64,000 bases of DNA. It comes from CALGDE01 sp964655355. Lineage in GTDB: Bacteria > Cyanobacteriota > Cyanobacteriia > CACIAM-69d. The translations under genes were made by a program, and so were the position numbers. Positions 34,103 to 43,335 of this stretch are shown in pieces. Within the stretch, counting starts at the first letter, position 1. Each line of letters opens with the position of its first letter. The notes under the pieces were generated by a model. It saw only the letters and a list, made by a program, of their open reading frames with translations, did no database searches and was not told where the DNA came from. Location: NCBI GenBank assembly GCA_964655355.1, contig CAZZMD010000009.1, forward strand, positions 37,114-101,113, read 5' to 3'.

Positions 34103-37100
34103 CTAGAGCAGAAACGCCGGATCTAGGGCCGGATCTTCGGAAATGCCCGGAAGCGGAGATGTGGGCGTTGTGGGCGTCGGCGTTGTGGGCGTCGGCGTTG
34201 TGGGCGTCACCCCCGGCACAACAATAGTCGTTGGGGTCGGAGTCGACGACGGCGACGCAGCAGCCGGAGCAGGCAAAGGCGGAATGGGATCCTCCTGGAC
34301 ATTACCCGTGGTCAACACGCCCAAGGGATTCCCATCCAGGATGGCTAACGCAAGACCAGAGGCATCACGCACCTCCACCCGATCCGCCGCCACCGAGACG
34401 AACGACACATCCGCCAGGGTCAATCCCCCTTCAAAGGCCAACTGGTCAACCGCAGCATCGAAATCAAGGATAAAGTCAGCGCTGCCGTTGTTCTGGACCA
34501 CAAACGTATCGCTACCCGATCCACCGATCAGCGTATCGATGCCCTGATCCCCGAACAGGACGTCATCCCCCTGGCTACCGAACAAGGTATCTTCCCCTTG
34601 CCCACCAAACAGGGTGTCATCGTCCTCACCGCCATTCAGCAAATCATTACCGAAGTTACCGAATAGCTGATCATTACCGGCACCACCGGACAGCAAATCA
34701 TTACCATCCCCAAGGCGAATCGGGTCAGCAGGGTTGTCCGATCCCCCCAACAGGATATCGTCGCCATCATGGCCACACAGGGTATCGTTCCCCTGCTCCC
34801 CATACATCAGGTCATTACCGGCATCCCCCCACTGGATATCATCGTTGCGACCTCCACGGAAAGTATCATTGCCGTCCCCACCGACCAGGGAATCATTACC
34901 CGCGTTACCGAGGAGTTGGTCATTACCCGCCCCCCCAAACAACACATCAGCGCCATTCTCAGGCACCTCCGGATCCAGGACATTGTTATTACCCCCAATC
35001 AGGGTGTCATCCCCTTGGTCACCGTTAACGGTGTCATTGCCCTGATCCCCATAGATCAGGTCATTGTTCTTACCGGCAGACACCAGGTCATCCTCTCGTC
35101 CACCAAAAACCGTATCCTCCCCTTGGCCCGCGTTAATGCGGTCGTTACCCCGGTTACCAAAGATGAGGTCAGCATCGTCGTCACCCACGGCCGGCACTGG
35201 CGAACCCAAGCCACCGAGGATAGAGTCATTACCGCGATCGCCGAAGATAATATCCCGTCCCTGGCCGCCGGCAACCAAATCGTCACCCTGCCCGCCAAAG
35301 ACCAGATCATCCCCTGCCTCGCCATTCACAACATCATTAGCCTCATTGCCGTTGATGATGTCATTGCCGGCACCGCCAAAGACCGTATCCTGCCCGTCCG
35401 GATCCTGAATCGCCAGATTCCCGGTCCCCCCGAGCAGCAGGTCATTCCCGCGATCGCCCAGGACCACATCATTCCCGCGATCGCCCAGGGCAAAATCATT
35501 CCCCTGACCGCCGCGAAGGAAATCATCCCCCTGACCCCCGAAGAGAATGTCATCCCCTTCGCTGCCCTGGACAAAATCACTCCCCGTATTGCCGAACAAC
35601 ACATCGCGATCGCCCGCGAAGCCCTCCGGCACCGTAAGCGCCAGCCCGCCAAAGATCTGGTCATCGCCCTGATCCCCACGGACCTCGTCATTACCGCGAT
35701 CGCCCAGCAACTGGTCATTACCAGCACCACCATTGACCAAATCATCCCCATCGCCAGCAAAGACCACATCATCGCCGCCATTGCCATTCAGGAAATCATT
35801 ACCAATGCCGCCGCCAAGGCGATCCGCCGTATCATCCTCCGCCGCTGACAGGGCACTTCCGAAGACACTATCATCCCCGTCATCCCCCAACAGCTCATCA
35901 ATCTCAGGGCTCCCCAAGATCAGGTCATTACCCCCCAACCCCCGGAACCGCGTCCCCTGAGTCAGCTGAATCACATCATCCGCCGCATCATCCCCCAGCA
36001 TCGTCTCATCAAAGGCAGGCGCATCCCGCAACACCACCTCCGGCTGCTCCGTAAAGACCGGCACCGCCATCGAGAACCCGATCGCCTCCGGCGGCGGCGG
36101 GCAATCCTCCGGACGATCCACCTGTAACCCCGGGAACCGCTGCTCCACCGGCGTCGCCGCCAAAGCCTTCGCCGCGATCGGGAAATTATAGAAAGGATCC
36201 CCAGTACGATTCGTCTGAATCACCACATTGCCAGAGAACACCCCCGACGTCGTCGGCGTAAACCGAACCGGGAACTCAAACGTCGCCCCCGCAGGCACAC
36301 CGAACCGCGAGAAATTCCCGACCAGCTCAAACCCCTCGGGCACCGAAATCGACTCCACCAGCAACTCCCGGGGCCCCGGATTAACAATCCGGAAAATCTG
36401 AGTCACCGACTCCCCAACAATGCACTGGAGATCGGAGAAGTCGGAGATAATTCCCCCCTGGGTTCCGTTACCGCCCGGCCCCCGTAACCCAGACCCCAAC
36501 ACCGAATCCCCAGGCTCCGTTGGCTGCCCCGGGAAACCAAACGTAGACGGTGTCCCATCAGGAATCGGGGTGCGATCGCCCGCCTCCACCTGGAAATCAA
36601 CATCCGGCAACGGGGGCGGCGGCGGCGGAAGAGAAGGCGCCCGGGCAGACCCAAGGGAGACCACACCATTCCGCAAGCTCATATTATTGCCCGCGTCTGT
36701 GATGCTGAACTCGAACTGACTCCCCGTGAAAGTCGTATCAGCCTCGAAAAACAACGTCCCAAACTGAGCCGGCGTTAAATCAATCGGCCCCGTAATTGGC
36801 ATTGGAGCGTTGACAGATCCGAAAAACAGTTGACCACCGGTCGGAATCGTCTCAATCCGATAAGTACCCGCTCCAGTACCCAAAGCCACATCGTCAGTGC
36901 CGGAGGGCAAATTCCCACCCGTACTGAGGGGAATTGAGAAAAACGGAATATTATTCCCCCCCGCCGGCTCGGTCAGGTCGATGATCGTCCCCGGCGCCAC
37001 CTGGAAAGCAGCATTTTGAGTATCAGGGGGATTAACACTGGCCCCCACACCCACTAGATCAATCGTGCCATCCGTCAAACTCGTATTGCCTAAACTATCC

Positions 37101-39706
37101 GTCGTCGAAAACATAAACGACACTGGGTCAGTGCCTTCGTATCTCAGGGTCGCAGCTTCCGCGGACGTTAGCTGAGTTCCCGCCAAAATGACCGTTCTGA
37201 CGCCCCCAATCACAGCCGTCAGCTGTCCCGACGTCGGCAGCTTCGTAATGGTAAAGAAAGAAATAGGATCACCGTCAGGATCCAGGGCCACATTTAAGGC
37301 ATTTAAGTCGAGATCCGTCTGGGCCCCTGTCAGCTCAAGCTCCCGGTTGGTATTCTGAGGCGGGCTATTGGTATCGGGGACGACAACCAGGTCAGTTTCC
37401 GTCGCGGTCAGAGTCTGCTGCAGGGGTGGCAGGTCCGGGTCTTGAATCCCTTGCGGCAAGGTCGCAGACACCGTATTGGTCAAAGGTCCCGCCACGGCAT
37501 CAGCCCGAACGTCCGCAAGCACGCGGAAAACAAGAGACTGACCGACGGCTAGGCTCCGAATCTCAATATCTTCAAAGGCCCCCGTTTCAAAAGTGCCGCC
37601 AATCGTAAGATTCGCATTGGTATTGGGCAGTCCTACAGTCGGGGTAACGCCACCGCCACTGAAAGCCTCCACCCGCCACCGGACGTTCTCCACCCGGGTC
37701 AGATCAGGGGCGTCGGTGACCGTAACGGGGAAGGGAGGCTCAATATTGTTATCGCCGCCGGCATGGGCGACAGTGATGCTGTACTCGATGGTGCTACCGG
37801 GGGTTGCCTCGGTGTTGACACTGCTTTTAGCCAGATCCAGGTCAATTTGTGGCGTCACCGTCGGCAACGTTGCCAAATCCCCAATCCGCGCGGGAGTGCC
37901 ATCCGCTAACCGTGTGGTGATCGGAGAACCAATCGCCGCTCCGGAGAGCTTATCAACCTGTATAATCTGCCCCGCTCCTGACACATAGAGACCACCATCA
38001 GGACCGAAGGCTAACCCCCCAGCATTAATGGGCAGTGCTCCGACCAAGGTTGCCTGCAAACTAATGATGGGTAATTCACTAACCCGGGTCAATGAATTGG
38101 TCGCATTAACCGTCCCCGTTGCAATAGGGCCACCACCAACGGCCTCAATTCGATAGAGTTCCGAGACCTGCCGACCGTCTCCAACACCGTCAAGGACAGC
38201 CTCAATGGTGCCTTGCTCACCCACCGTCACGTCAGTCAAATTAGGGCCAGTGACCGTGAAGGAGGACTGCGCAGGAGTGGCTGGGGCTTCGGCACCGGTC
38301 CTCAGGGCGATAAACAGGCTGCCGTCGGCGGGGTCGAAGGCAAGGTCACCCGACCCAGATTCCCTATGGAAACCATTGACAGAAGGATCCGCCAGCCCCG
38401 TTAGGGTTAAGGGCGTGACCCCAGGGAACGGATTGGGGCTGTTGGTAATGCCCCCAATGACATAACGCGCGGCCACGCCTCGATCATTGGCAGTAGCGCC
38501 AACAACGTCAATGATCTGTAGCTCGTTACCACGCCCAACAAATAAGTTACCGAAACGGTCGAACCCTGCACGACCGAGCTGCTTAACCCCTGGCTCAATG
38601 GAATCGTAGAAGTAAAAGGGCTGGCCGCCACCGGCAGTGTTCTCACCACTGCCGAGGATTGCCTCGGGTTGCCCCGCTCCGTTAAGGTTTCCACTGAGGG
38701 TGTGGAATCCAATCTGTAATTTGAATGGATCTTGGGAGTTGACTGATTCTAGTCCCCCGTTCTCCCGCTGGTTGTTGATGTAGTAGACCTCGTTTGTCCC
38801 AGGGCGTCTGGCGATCGCGATCGAGTCTGCGCTAGGGGTGGGGATAGGGGCAGGGATAGAATTGGGAGTCGTCGCCGTCGCATTGTTAATGGTCGCTCCA
38901 GCGTCGGGCGCTTCGGGCAAGGGGAGGTCCAGAAAAACCGGGGTCACAATCCCCGTTGTCAAGTCAACCGTTACCAGATCGTCCCGCCCATTGTCACCAT
39001 TAGCCGTAATCCGAGAAATCCCGTAAAACTGGTTCGGAACCCCCAGGTGAATGGGATAAGGCGCGATCGCCGCTTCATCCCAAGCCAAAGCAGATCGAAC
39101 CCGTCCCAACACCCGGTCCAAACTCCAGGACGCGCCCGCCTTGGGCGATCCCACTGCATGGGAAGCCGCCGCAATATTGATCGTTTTGTCGCTCGCATTC
39201 GCCGTCAGGAGCGATCGCCACGTCTCGAGAAACCGCTGACCTTGGGGAGACGCCCCCGAATGGCAACCATAAATCAGCAAATCGGCATCGGGGGCCAAAC
39301 TCTCGCCCCATTGGGCAATTTGCGCCCCATGGTTCAGCAAGGTCTGCGTTGTAACCCAGGTGCCCCCCAAATAAAGCTGTCCCGGCGCACCATGGGCCAC
39401 CAGGTGCAACGCCTCCAGATTCCGAAACTGACCCAAAATTTCGGTGATCGTCCGGAAAGTACTCTCTGAAGTCAGAGCAAAGCAGCATACATCGGGATCA
39501 ATCGACCGTAACAGCTCCTCCTGGAAGGGTAAGCGAGAGTCAATCAGGGCGATCGCCCGAGGTCCGTGCGTCTCCAACCCGGTTCGTTCATGGGATACAG
39601 GAGAACAGTCGAGATCTCGGCGACCAGCGTCTAGACAAAGCGGGGTCTTGCAGGTTCCGCTATTCGACTTACTGCTAGTAGCGATCGTCAGTAGGTCAGC
39701 CATCAT
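34103..39706 (-). CDS. Giant surface-type protein: DUF4347, DUF11, choice-of-anchor and RTX repeats
   Basis: An 1867-residue multidomain protein. Residues 50-215: DUF4347, with LHLVAHGAPGQLYLGG and LLIYGCHSGASPQGQ, a His-Gly/Gly-Cys pair like clan CD peptidases. About 230-615: beta-propeller-like strands (GGLAFGPDGGLYVSGAG). 615-780: DUF11 domain (STIEYSITVAHAGGD). 780-1060: repeated cadherin-like strands. 1090-1190: choice-of-anchor D. 1240-1735: several dozen RTX nonapeptides (GGxGxDxLxGG) that bind Ca2+. The end is Pro/Thr-rich with a 15-bp DNA triplet. No signal peptide is seen; RTX proteins usually leave by type I secretion, but no such genes are nearby. A long cell-surface or secreted protein is inferred. 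Confidence 0.9.
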   Translation of the reverse strand: MMADLLTIATSSKSNSGTCKTPLCLDAGRRDLDCSPVSHERTGLETHGPRAIALIDSRLPFQEELLRSIDPDVCCFALTSESTFRTITEILGQFRNLEALHLVAHGAPGQLYLGGTWVTTQTLLNHGAQIAQWGESLAPDADLLIYGCHSGASPQGQRFLETWRSLLTANASDKTINIAAASHAVGSPKAGASWSLDRVLGRVRSALAWDEAAIAPYPIHLGVPNQFYGISRITANGDNGRDDLVTVDLTTGIVTPVFLDLPLPEAPDAGATINNATATTPNSIPAPIPTPSADSIAIARRPGTNEVYYINNQRENGGLESVNSQDPFKLQIGFHTLSGNLNGAGQPEAILGSGENTAGGGQPFYFYDSIEPGVKQLGRAGFDRFGNLFVGRGNELQIIDVVGATANDRGVAARYVIGGITNSPNPFPGVTPLTLTGLADPSVNGFHRESGSGDLAFDPADGSLFIALRTGAEAPATPAQSSFTVTGPNLTDVTVGEQGTIEAVLDGVGDGRQVSELYRIEAVGGGPIATGTVNATNSLTRVSELPIISLQATLVGALPINAGGLAFGPDGGLYVSGAGQIIQVDKLSGAAIGSPITTRLADGTPARIGDLATLPTVTPQIDLDLAKSSVNTEATPGSTIEYSITVAHAGGDNNIEPPFPVTVTDAPDLTRVENVRWRVEAFSGGGVTPTVGLPNTNANLTIGGTFETGAFEDIEIRSLAVGQSLVFRVLADVRADAVAGPLTNTVSATLPQGIQDPDLPPLQQTLTATETDLVVVPDTNSPPQNTNRELELTGAQTDLDLNALNVALDPDGDPISFFTITKLPTSGQLTAVIGGVRTVILAGTQLTSAEAATLRYEGTDPVSFMFSTTDSLGNTSLTDGTIDLVGVGASVNPPDTQNAAFQVAPGTIIDLTEPAGGNNIPFFSIPLSTGGNLPSGTDDVALGTGAGTYRIETIPTGGQLFFGSVNAPMPITGPIDLTPAQFGTLFFEADTTFTGSQFEFSITDAGNNMSLRNGVVSLGSARAPSLPPPPPPLPDVDFQVEAGDRTPIPDGTPSTFGFPGQPTEPGDSVLGSGLRGPGGNGTQGGIISDFSDLQCIVGESVTQIFRIVNPGPRELLVESISVPEGFELVGNFSRFGVPAGATFEFPVRFTPTTSGVFSGNVVIQTNRTGDPFYNFPIAAKALAATPVEQRFPGLQVDRPEDCPPPPEAIGFSMAVPVFTEQPEVVLRDAPAFDETMLGDDAADDVIQLTQGTRFRGLGGNDLILGSPEIDELLGDDGDDSVFGSALSAAEDDTADRLGGGIGNDFLNGNGGDDVVFAGDGDDLVNGGAGNDQLLGDRGNDEVRGDQGDDQIFGGLALTVPEGFAGDRDVLFGNTGSDFVQGSEGDDILFGGQGDDFLRGGQGNDFALGDRGNDVVLGDRGNDLLLGGTGNLAIQDPDGQDTVFGGAGNDIINGNEANDVVNGEAGDDLVFGGQGDDLVAGGQGRDIIFGDRGNDSILGGLGSPVPAVGDDDADLIFGNRGNDRINAGQGEDTVFGGREDDLVSAGKNNDLIYGDQGNDTVNGDQGDDTLIGGNNNVLDPEVPENGADVLFGGAGNDQLLGNAGNDSLVGGDGNDTFRGGRNDDIQWGDAGNDLMYGEQGNDTLCGHDGDDILLGGSDNPADPIRLGDGNDLLSGGAGNDQLFGNFGNDLLNGGEDDDTLFGGQGEDTLFGSQGDDVLFGDQGIDTLIGGSGSDTFVVQNNGSADFILDFDAAVDQLAFEGGLTLADVSFVSVAADRVEVRDASGLALAILDGNPLGVLTTGNVQEDPIPPLPAPAAASPSSTPTPTTIVVPGVTPTTPTPTTPTPTTPTSPLPGISEDPALDPAFLL
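34164..34208. repeat. In-frame 15-bp perfect tandem repeat, three copies
   Basis: ggcgttgtgggcgtc three times without mismatch, encoding the Pro-Thr repeat near the C-terminus of the giant protein. Confidence 0.95.
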
Positions 39707-40354
39707 AAAAAAATTAGCGTTAAGGTCTGGTTAGCGTAGTTGAAAATCACATCCACCAGCGATACCAAGATCGGCAACCGCAAAAGCGATGCCGTGTCTT
39801 GCCCCAGGGAGGCTGTACTGATAGACCAAACGGAGCTGATTGGGAGATGAAGGCTAGCCCAAGCGACGACGCACCTGCACCATCACAGTGACGACGCAGC
39901 ATAGTCGCTAAAGTTCCTTAAGTGCCCATAACCCACTCGGGGTGTAATAGTCCCCAAGCAGCGATAGTAAATATCCGGACATTGCCCAACCGATCCATCA
40001 CTCTGGATGTGATCACTGTCAAATAGATGCATAGATGCAAGGGTAGTCGAGCGTGCACCCTGTCCCACCCTACCCGTACCCGAATTTTAAGTCGTAGGAA
40101 AGTGGGGAATTGGCCAGTGACGCCTTTATCCCCTCTTAGCAATGAAATGGGTCGAATACGCCCCAACTTCCCATGGATTTAAGATGCCCCTTGGAATTAT
40201 CAACAAACTTTGATTTTTTGTCATAAATAAAGTTGTGAAGATACCCCCCGGCACGAAGAACGACAACGGGTGCCGCGATCGCCCCATCTGGAGCATTAAG
40301 GTGCATTGGACTGCCTAATTTGGAAAGCCCCACGGTGTGGGCAATCGCCCAGTT

Positions 40355-40387
40355 TTGAACGGGGGTTGAACGGGGGTTGAACGGGGG
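40355..40387. repeat. 11-bp perfect tandem repeat, three copies
   Basis: ttgaacggggg three times in a row. Confidence 0.95.
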
Positions 40388-40564
40388 GGTGACTGGCCTA
40401 CAGCCTTAGCAAAAAGCACCGAAAAGATAGGGGATTAGAAGGGGATTAGATAGGGCTTTGAGCAGTTTATGCACTGTCCCCATGCGCCATTTCCATACAC
40501 CCCCTTGACATTTATTCCTAGCAAGCCCCTTGAGGGAGGGAGCGGCGGCACAATCCACCGAGCT

Positions 40565-40594
40565 ATTGACTTAACCATTGACTTAACCATTGAC
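40565..40594. repeat. 12-bp tandem repeat, two and a half copies
   Basis: attgacttaacc twice without mismatch, then attgac. Confidence 0.9.
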
Positions 40595-40670
40595 CCAGCC
40601 CACTAACCCAGCACCTAATCCAGCATCCACCGGAGACTTGCTTAAGCCCGTCCCTTTTAGGATTGGTTCG

Positions 40671-40692
40671 TTCAGGATTTATTCAGGATTTA
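40671..40692. repeat. 11-bp perfect tandem duplication
   Basis: ttcaggattta twice, adjacent. Confidence 0.9.
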
Positions 40693-40708
40693 TCCTGGCG
40701 GATGATTG

Positions 40709-40761
40709 TTTTTTAGAACCGCTTTTCGGAACCGTTTTTTGGAACCGTTTTTTAGAACCGC
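40709..40761. repeat. Tandem gaaccg/T-run repeat, four copies
   Basis: Four units of a T run followed by agaaccg or ggaaccg, with a period of about 12-14 bp, ending ten bases before the hydrolase start codon. Confidence 0.85.
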
Positions 40762-40770
40762 TGAGGACCC

Positions 40771-41394
40771 ATGCTGCGACTCTTACCCCTGGGGGATTCA
40801 ATTACGGAGGGCTACGACGTGCCGGGAGGATATCGATGGCGTTTGGGGGAGCGACTCCGGGAGGCAGGGGTGACGTTTGAGTTTGTGGGATCGTTGGAGA
40901 ATGGTCCAGATGACTGGCGCGATCGCCACCATGAGGGCCATTCCGGTTGGCGGATTGATCAGCTTCAAGCCCACATTCACGAGTGGTTAGCAACGGCAAA
41001 ACCGGATTGGGTCATGCTGATGATCGGGACCAATGACATCGTGCAAAATTGGGAATTGTCCACAGCCTTGGCGCGGCTGACGGCGTTGGTGGAGGCGATT
41101 GTTCAGGACTGCCCCCAAGGGACCCTGGCGATCGCAACGGTGCCGCCCATCCTAGACTTTTTCCCGGTGGGGTCGAATCTCAATGCCCACGTCAACACCT
41201 ATAACGACGGGGTGCGATCGCTGGTGCAGGATCAGCAGGCTCAGGGGCGATCAATTCAGCTTGTGGATGCCTATCCCGTGTTTGCCCCAGAGGATTTACC
41301 CGACGGGGTGCATCCGAACCGCACCGGGCAGGATAAATTAGGGGAGTTGTGGTTCCAGACCCTGATCACCGGTCTGATGCCCCCCACCGTTTGA
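40771..41394 (+). CDS. SGNH/GDSL hydrolase
   Basis: A 207-residue single-domain hydrolase. Block I is LPLGDSITEGY (nucleophile Ser in GDSIT), block II a glycine in HSGWRIDQL, block III MIGTNDIVQ (Asn) and block V DGVHPNRTG (Asp and His). It is closest in layout to CE3-type carbohydrate acetylesterases. No signal peptide is visible, so it would be cytosolic unless exported in another way. The spacer upstream is packed with micro-repeats. The next gene starts 29 bases later on the same strand. Confidence 0.9.
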   Translation: MLRLLPLGDSITEGYDVPGGYRWRLGERLREAGVTFEFVGSLENGPDDWRDRHHEGHSGWRIDQLQAHIHEWLATAKPDWVMLMIGTNDIVQNWELSTALARLTALVEAIVQDCPQGTLAIATVPPILDFFPVGSNLNAHVNTYNDGVRSLVQDQQAQGRSIQLVDAYPVFAPEDLPDGVHPNRTGQDKLGELWFQTLITGLMPPTV

Positions 41395-41422
41395 AGATTT
41401 GAGACGATTCCCTAGCAATCCT

Positions 41423-41950
41423 ATGCAACTGTTGGACGCCCGCGGCCGCCTCTTCGGCAAAGTCAGTATTCTCGACCTCGGGGCTGCTCTCACCATTCTG
41501 GCAGTCATTTTTGGCATCCTATTTTTGCCCGGTGGCGGCGGCTCGGTGGCCCAGGTGGGCGCAAACAAAGCCCCGGTCGAAATTGACCTAATTGTGCGAG
41601 GATTATCGGTCCGCGATCCCCAGGTGGTCATCGACGAGCTTTTGGAAGAGCAATCCACCAAAATTGTGATCCGCAATCAACCCTACGGCACCATCAAGGT
41701 CAAGTCCGTGGAAATGCTGGAGCGGACAACGGCGGTGCCCCAGCCCGATGGGTCCGTGAAGGCGTTGCCGGACCCCCGCCCCGGTCTCTACAACACGGAT
41801 ATGTACATCGTGCTGGAGGGGGATGCGATTATCCGTGACGATGGTCCGGTCCTGGGCAATAGCAAAATTAAGATTGGCACCCCGGTGGAGCTGGAGGGCA
41901 AAACCTATGGGTTTAATACGTCGGCGATCGATGTGCGGATTTTAGAGTAG
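41423..41950 (+). CDS. DUF4330 membrane-anchored protein
   Basis: About 175 residues from the ATG at 41423 (MQLLDARGRLFG); eight further upstream codons are probably not used. LFGKVSILDLGAALTILAVI forms one membrane anchor near the N-terminus. A periplasmic-side domain of beta strands follows (VEIDLIVRGLSVRDP, TKIVIRNQPYGTIKV, GLYNTDMYIVLEGDAII). Length and motif match DUF4330, a cyanobacterial family of unknown function. It follows the hydrolase gene closely and may be transcribed with it. Confidence 0.88.
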   Translation: MQLLDARGRLFGKVSILDLGAALTILAVIFGILFLPGGGGSVAQVGANKAPVEIDLIVRGLSVRDPQVVIDELLEEQSTKIVIRNQPYGTIKVKSVEMLERTTAVPQPDGSVKALPDPRPGLYNTDMYIVLEGDAIIRDDGPVLGNSKIKIGTPVELEGKTYGFNTSAIDVRILE

Positions 41951-42098
41951 CGAGTGAGCCGATCAGGCAGACTGATCGCAGCGGCGATCGCCAGACTGGC
42001 ATATGCCCCGCTTGTACCCCGTAGACATGTCCCCCGCTGAAATTTGCCACAATGGGACCAGTGTGAATGGTTCATTAGTGGTTCCGGGATAGAGCAGC

Positions 42099-42497
42099 AT
42101 GCAAAATTTTGGTGATATGGCCCAGAAGGCGCTGTTTCTGGGGATTGGTCTGGCATCCTATGCGGGCGAAAAAGCAAACGAGACCCTAAGCGAGATTAGC
42201 GATCGCGCCCAAGAGTTGGCAGACGAGATGGTGGCACGGGGGGAAATCTCCGCCGAAGAGGCCAAACGCATGGTGGATGACGCGATCCAACGGGCCCAGG
42301 AAGCCGTTCCGGGCGGAGTCCCATCCCCAGACGCTTCCCCCCAGGAGAATCGCGGACCTCGTCCCATTGAAGTCATTGACATTACCGATGAAGACGACGG
42401 CGGTGCGTCCGCTTCAGGGAACCCCGATGTGCAAACCATGCGGGATGAGGTGCAGGCCCTCGAGGAAGAGCTACGGCGTTTAAAGCGCGATCAGTAG
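42099..42497 (+). CDS. Phasin-like small helical protein
   Basis: A 132-residue protein. Residues 1-65 are amphipathic helices (FLGIGLASYAGEKANETLSE, ADEMVARGEISAEEAKRMVD), the pattern annotated as phasin-like in cyanobacteria. A Pro/acidic linker follows, then a short coiled coil (MRDEVQALEEELRRLKRDQ). Phasins coat polyhydroxybutyrate granules, but no pha gene is present here, so granule binding is not established. An HIP1 site lies inside the gene. Confidence 0.75.
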   Translation: MQNFGDMAQKALFLGIGLASYAGEKANETLSEISDRAQELADEMVARGEISAEEAKRMVDDAIQRAQEAVPGGVPSPDASPQENRGPRPIEVIDITDEDDGGASASGNPDVQTMRDEVQALEEELRRLKRDQ

Positions 42498-42510
42498 ACT
42501 CTGAGGCGTA

Positions 42511-42540
42511 GGGTTTGGGACAGTGGGGTTTGGGACAGTG
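42511..42540. repeat. 15-bp perfect tandem duplication
   Basis: gggtttgggacagtg twice without mismatch, in the 87-base spacer after the phasin-like gene. Confidence 0.95.
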
Positions 42541-42584
42541 GGGATTGAGAAAGCGGTCGATCAGCCTGGAGCGTAGGGGAGGTT

Positions 42585-43178
42585 ATGACTAAGGGGAATT
42601 CTTGGTGGACGGAGACGATGGAGGCGATCGCGGCGATCGCGGGCCAGGCTCAGACGGAGGCCACCGACTCAATCAATCAATGGCTGTCCCAATCAGCCCA
42701 ATCCTTGGAAGCGGGGCTCAATGCCGTGGAATCCGATCTGGAAACTCGCTTTGAGGGGTTTGAGGGTTGGTGGGAGGAACAGATTAGCCCCCTTGAGGAA
42801 GCGGTCGATCGCACCCTGGAGGAGTGGGAGGTTTTGCTGCAGCCTTGGATGGCACCGTTGCTCGATTGGCATGTGGATCCAGAGGCCCTAACGCCATGGA
42901 ATGAAGCCGATCCAGTGCTGGATGAGGTCGTGGCGGGACTGCTGACGGCGTTGGGGCTAGATGCGGCCCTTGATGAGTCCGGCCTGATGACCGATGAGGA
43001 ATTGTGGAACGAAATTGCACCGAAGACTGAGCCTCGGGCGGATTGGCATCCGGCTTGTGTTGGCTGTCAGCATTTCCATGGACGACTGTATGGGGGGAAT
43101 TTACTGATTTGTGCGATGCATCCCTATGGCGCAGAGGGCGATCGCTGCGCCGATTGGGAAGCCCCAGCCAATCCATAA
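42585..43178 (+). CDS. Conserved hypothetical with C-terminal Cys motif
   Basis: A 197-residue protein of unknown function. Residues 1-100 are long helices rich in Trp, Glu and Gln (TEATDSINQWLSQSAQSLEA, WWEEQISPLEEAVDRTLEEW). The C-terminus has four cysteines in HPACVGCQHFHGRL and LICAMHPYG then DRCADWE, a compact probable metal site. AGGGGAGG lies before the ATG and fixes the start. It follows the phasin-like gene and is followed by a strong terminator. I read it as a cyanobacterial protein with a coiled-coil body and a zinc or Fe-S tail. Confidence 0.72.
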   Translation: MTKGNSWWTETMEAIAAIAGQAQTEATDSINQWLSQSAQSLEAGLNAVESDLETRFEGFEGWWEEQISPLEEAVDRTLEEWEVLLQPWMAPLLDWHVDPEALTPWNEADPVLDEVVAGLLTALGLDAALDESGLMTDEELWNEIAPKTEPRADWHPACVGCQHFHGRLYGGNLLICAMHPYGAEGDRCADWEAPANP

Positions 43179-43201
43179 CCCGCTTTCAAAACTAGGCCCC
43201 A

Positions 43202-43243
43202 AAAAAAGGGAGGTTCCCCATTCTCGGAGAACCTCCCTTTTTT
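43202..43243. terminator. Bidirectional terminator between convergent genes
   Basis: The arms aaaaaagggaggttc (43202-43216) and gaacctccctttttt (43229-43243) form a perfect 15-bp stem, flanked by A and T runs. Confidence 0.95.
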
Positions 43244-43335
43244 ATCTTCAATTCATCGCTGACCGATGGATTCAATCCTATGAATCCAATCCTCTAGACG
43301 GTATCCACTATCAATCTGTCGCGATCTCGCAATCC

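Larger units (their letters stand above)
39707..40770. other. Long spacer dense in tandem micro-repeats
   Basis: No gene supported in over 1 kb. It lies between two outward-reading genes. It contains at least six separate micro-arrays of unrelated sequence: 40023-40038 (8 bp x2), 40355-40387 (11 bp x3), 40430-40451 (11 bp x2), 40565-40588 (12 bp x2 plus), 40671-40692 (11 bp x2) and 40709-40761 (about 13 bp x4). Confidence 0.6.

Noticed and set aside
34769..35848. A 359-codon plus-strand frame with regular Ile/Val repeats
   Set aside because: It is the complement of the RTX repeat block; the regularity comes from the repeated codons of the real protein.
39047..39469. A 140-codon plus-strand frame opposite the DUF4347 domain
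   Set aside because: Antisense to the conserved N-terminal domain of the giant protein; Arg/Gln-rich composition without a fold signature.
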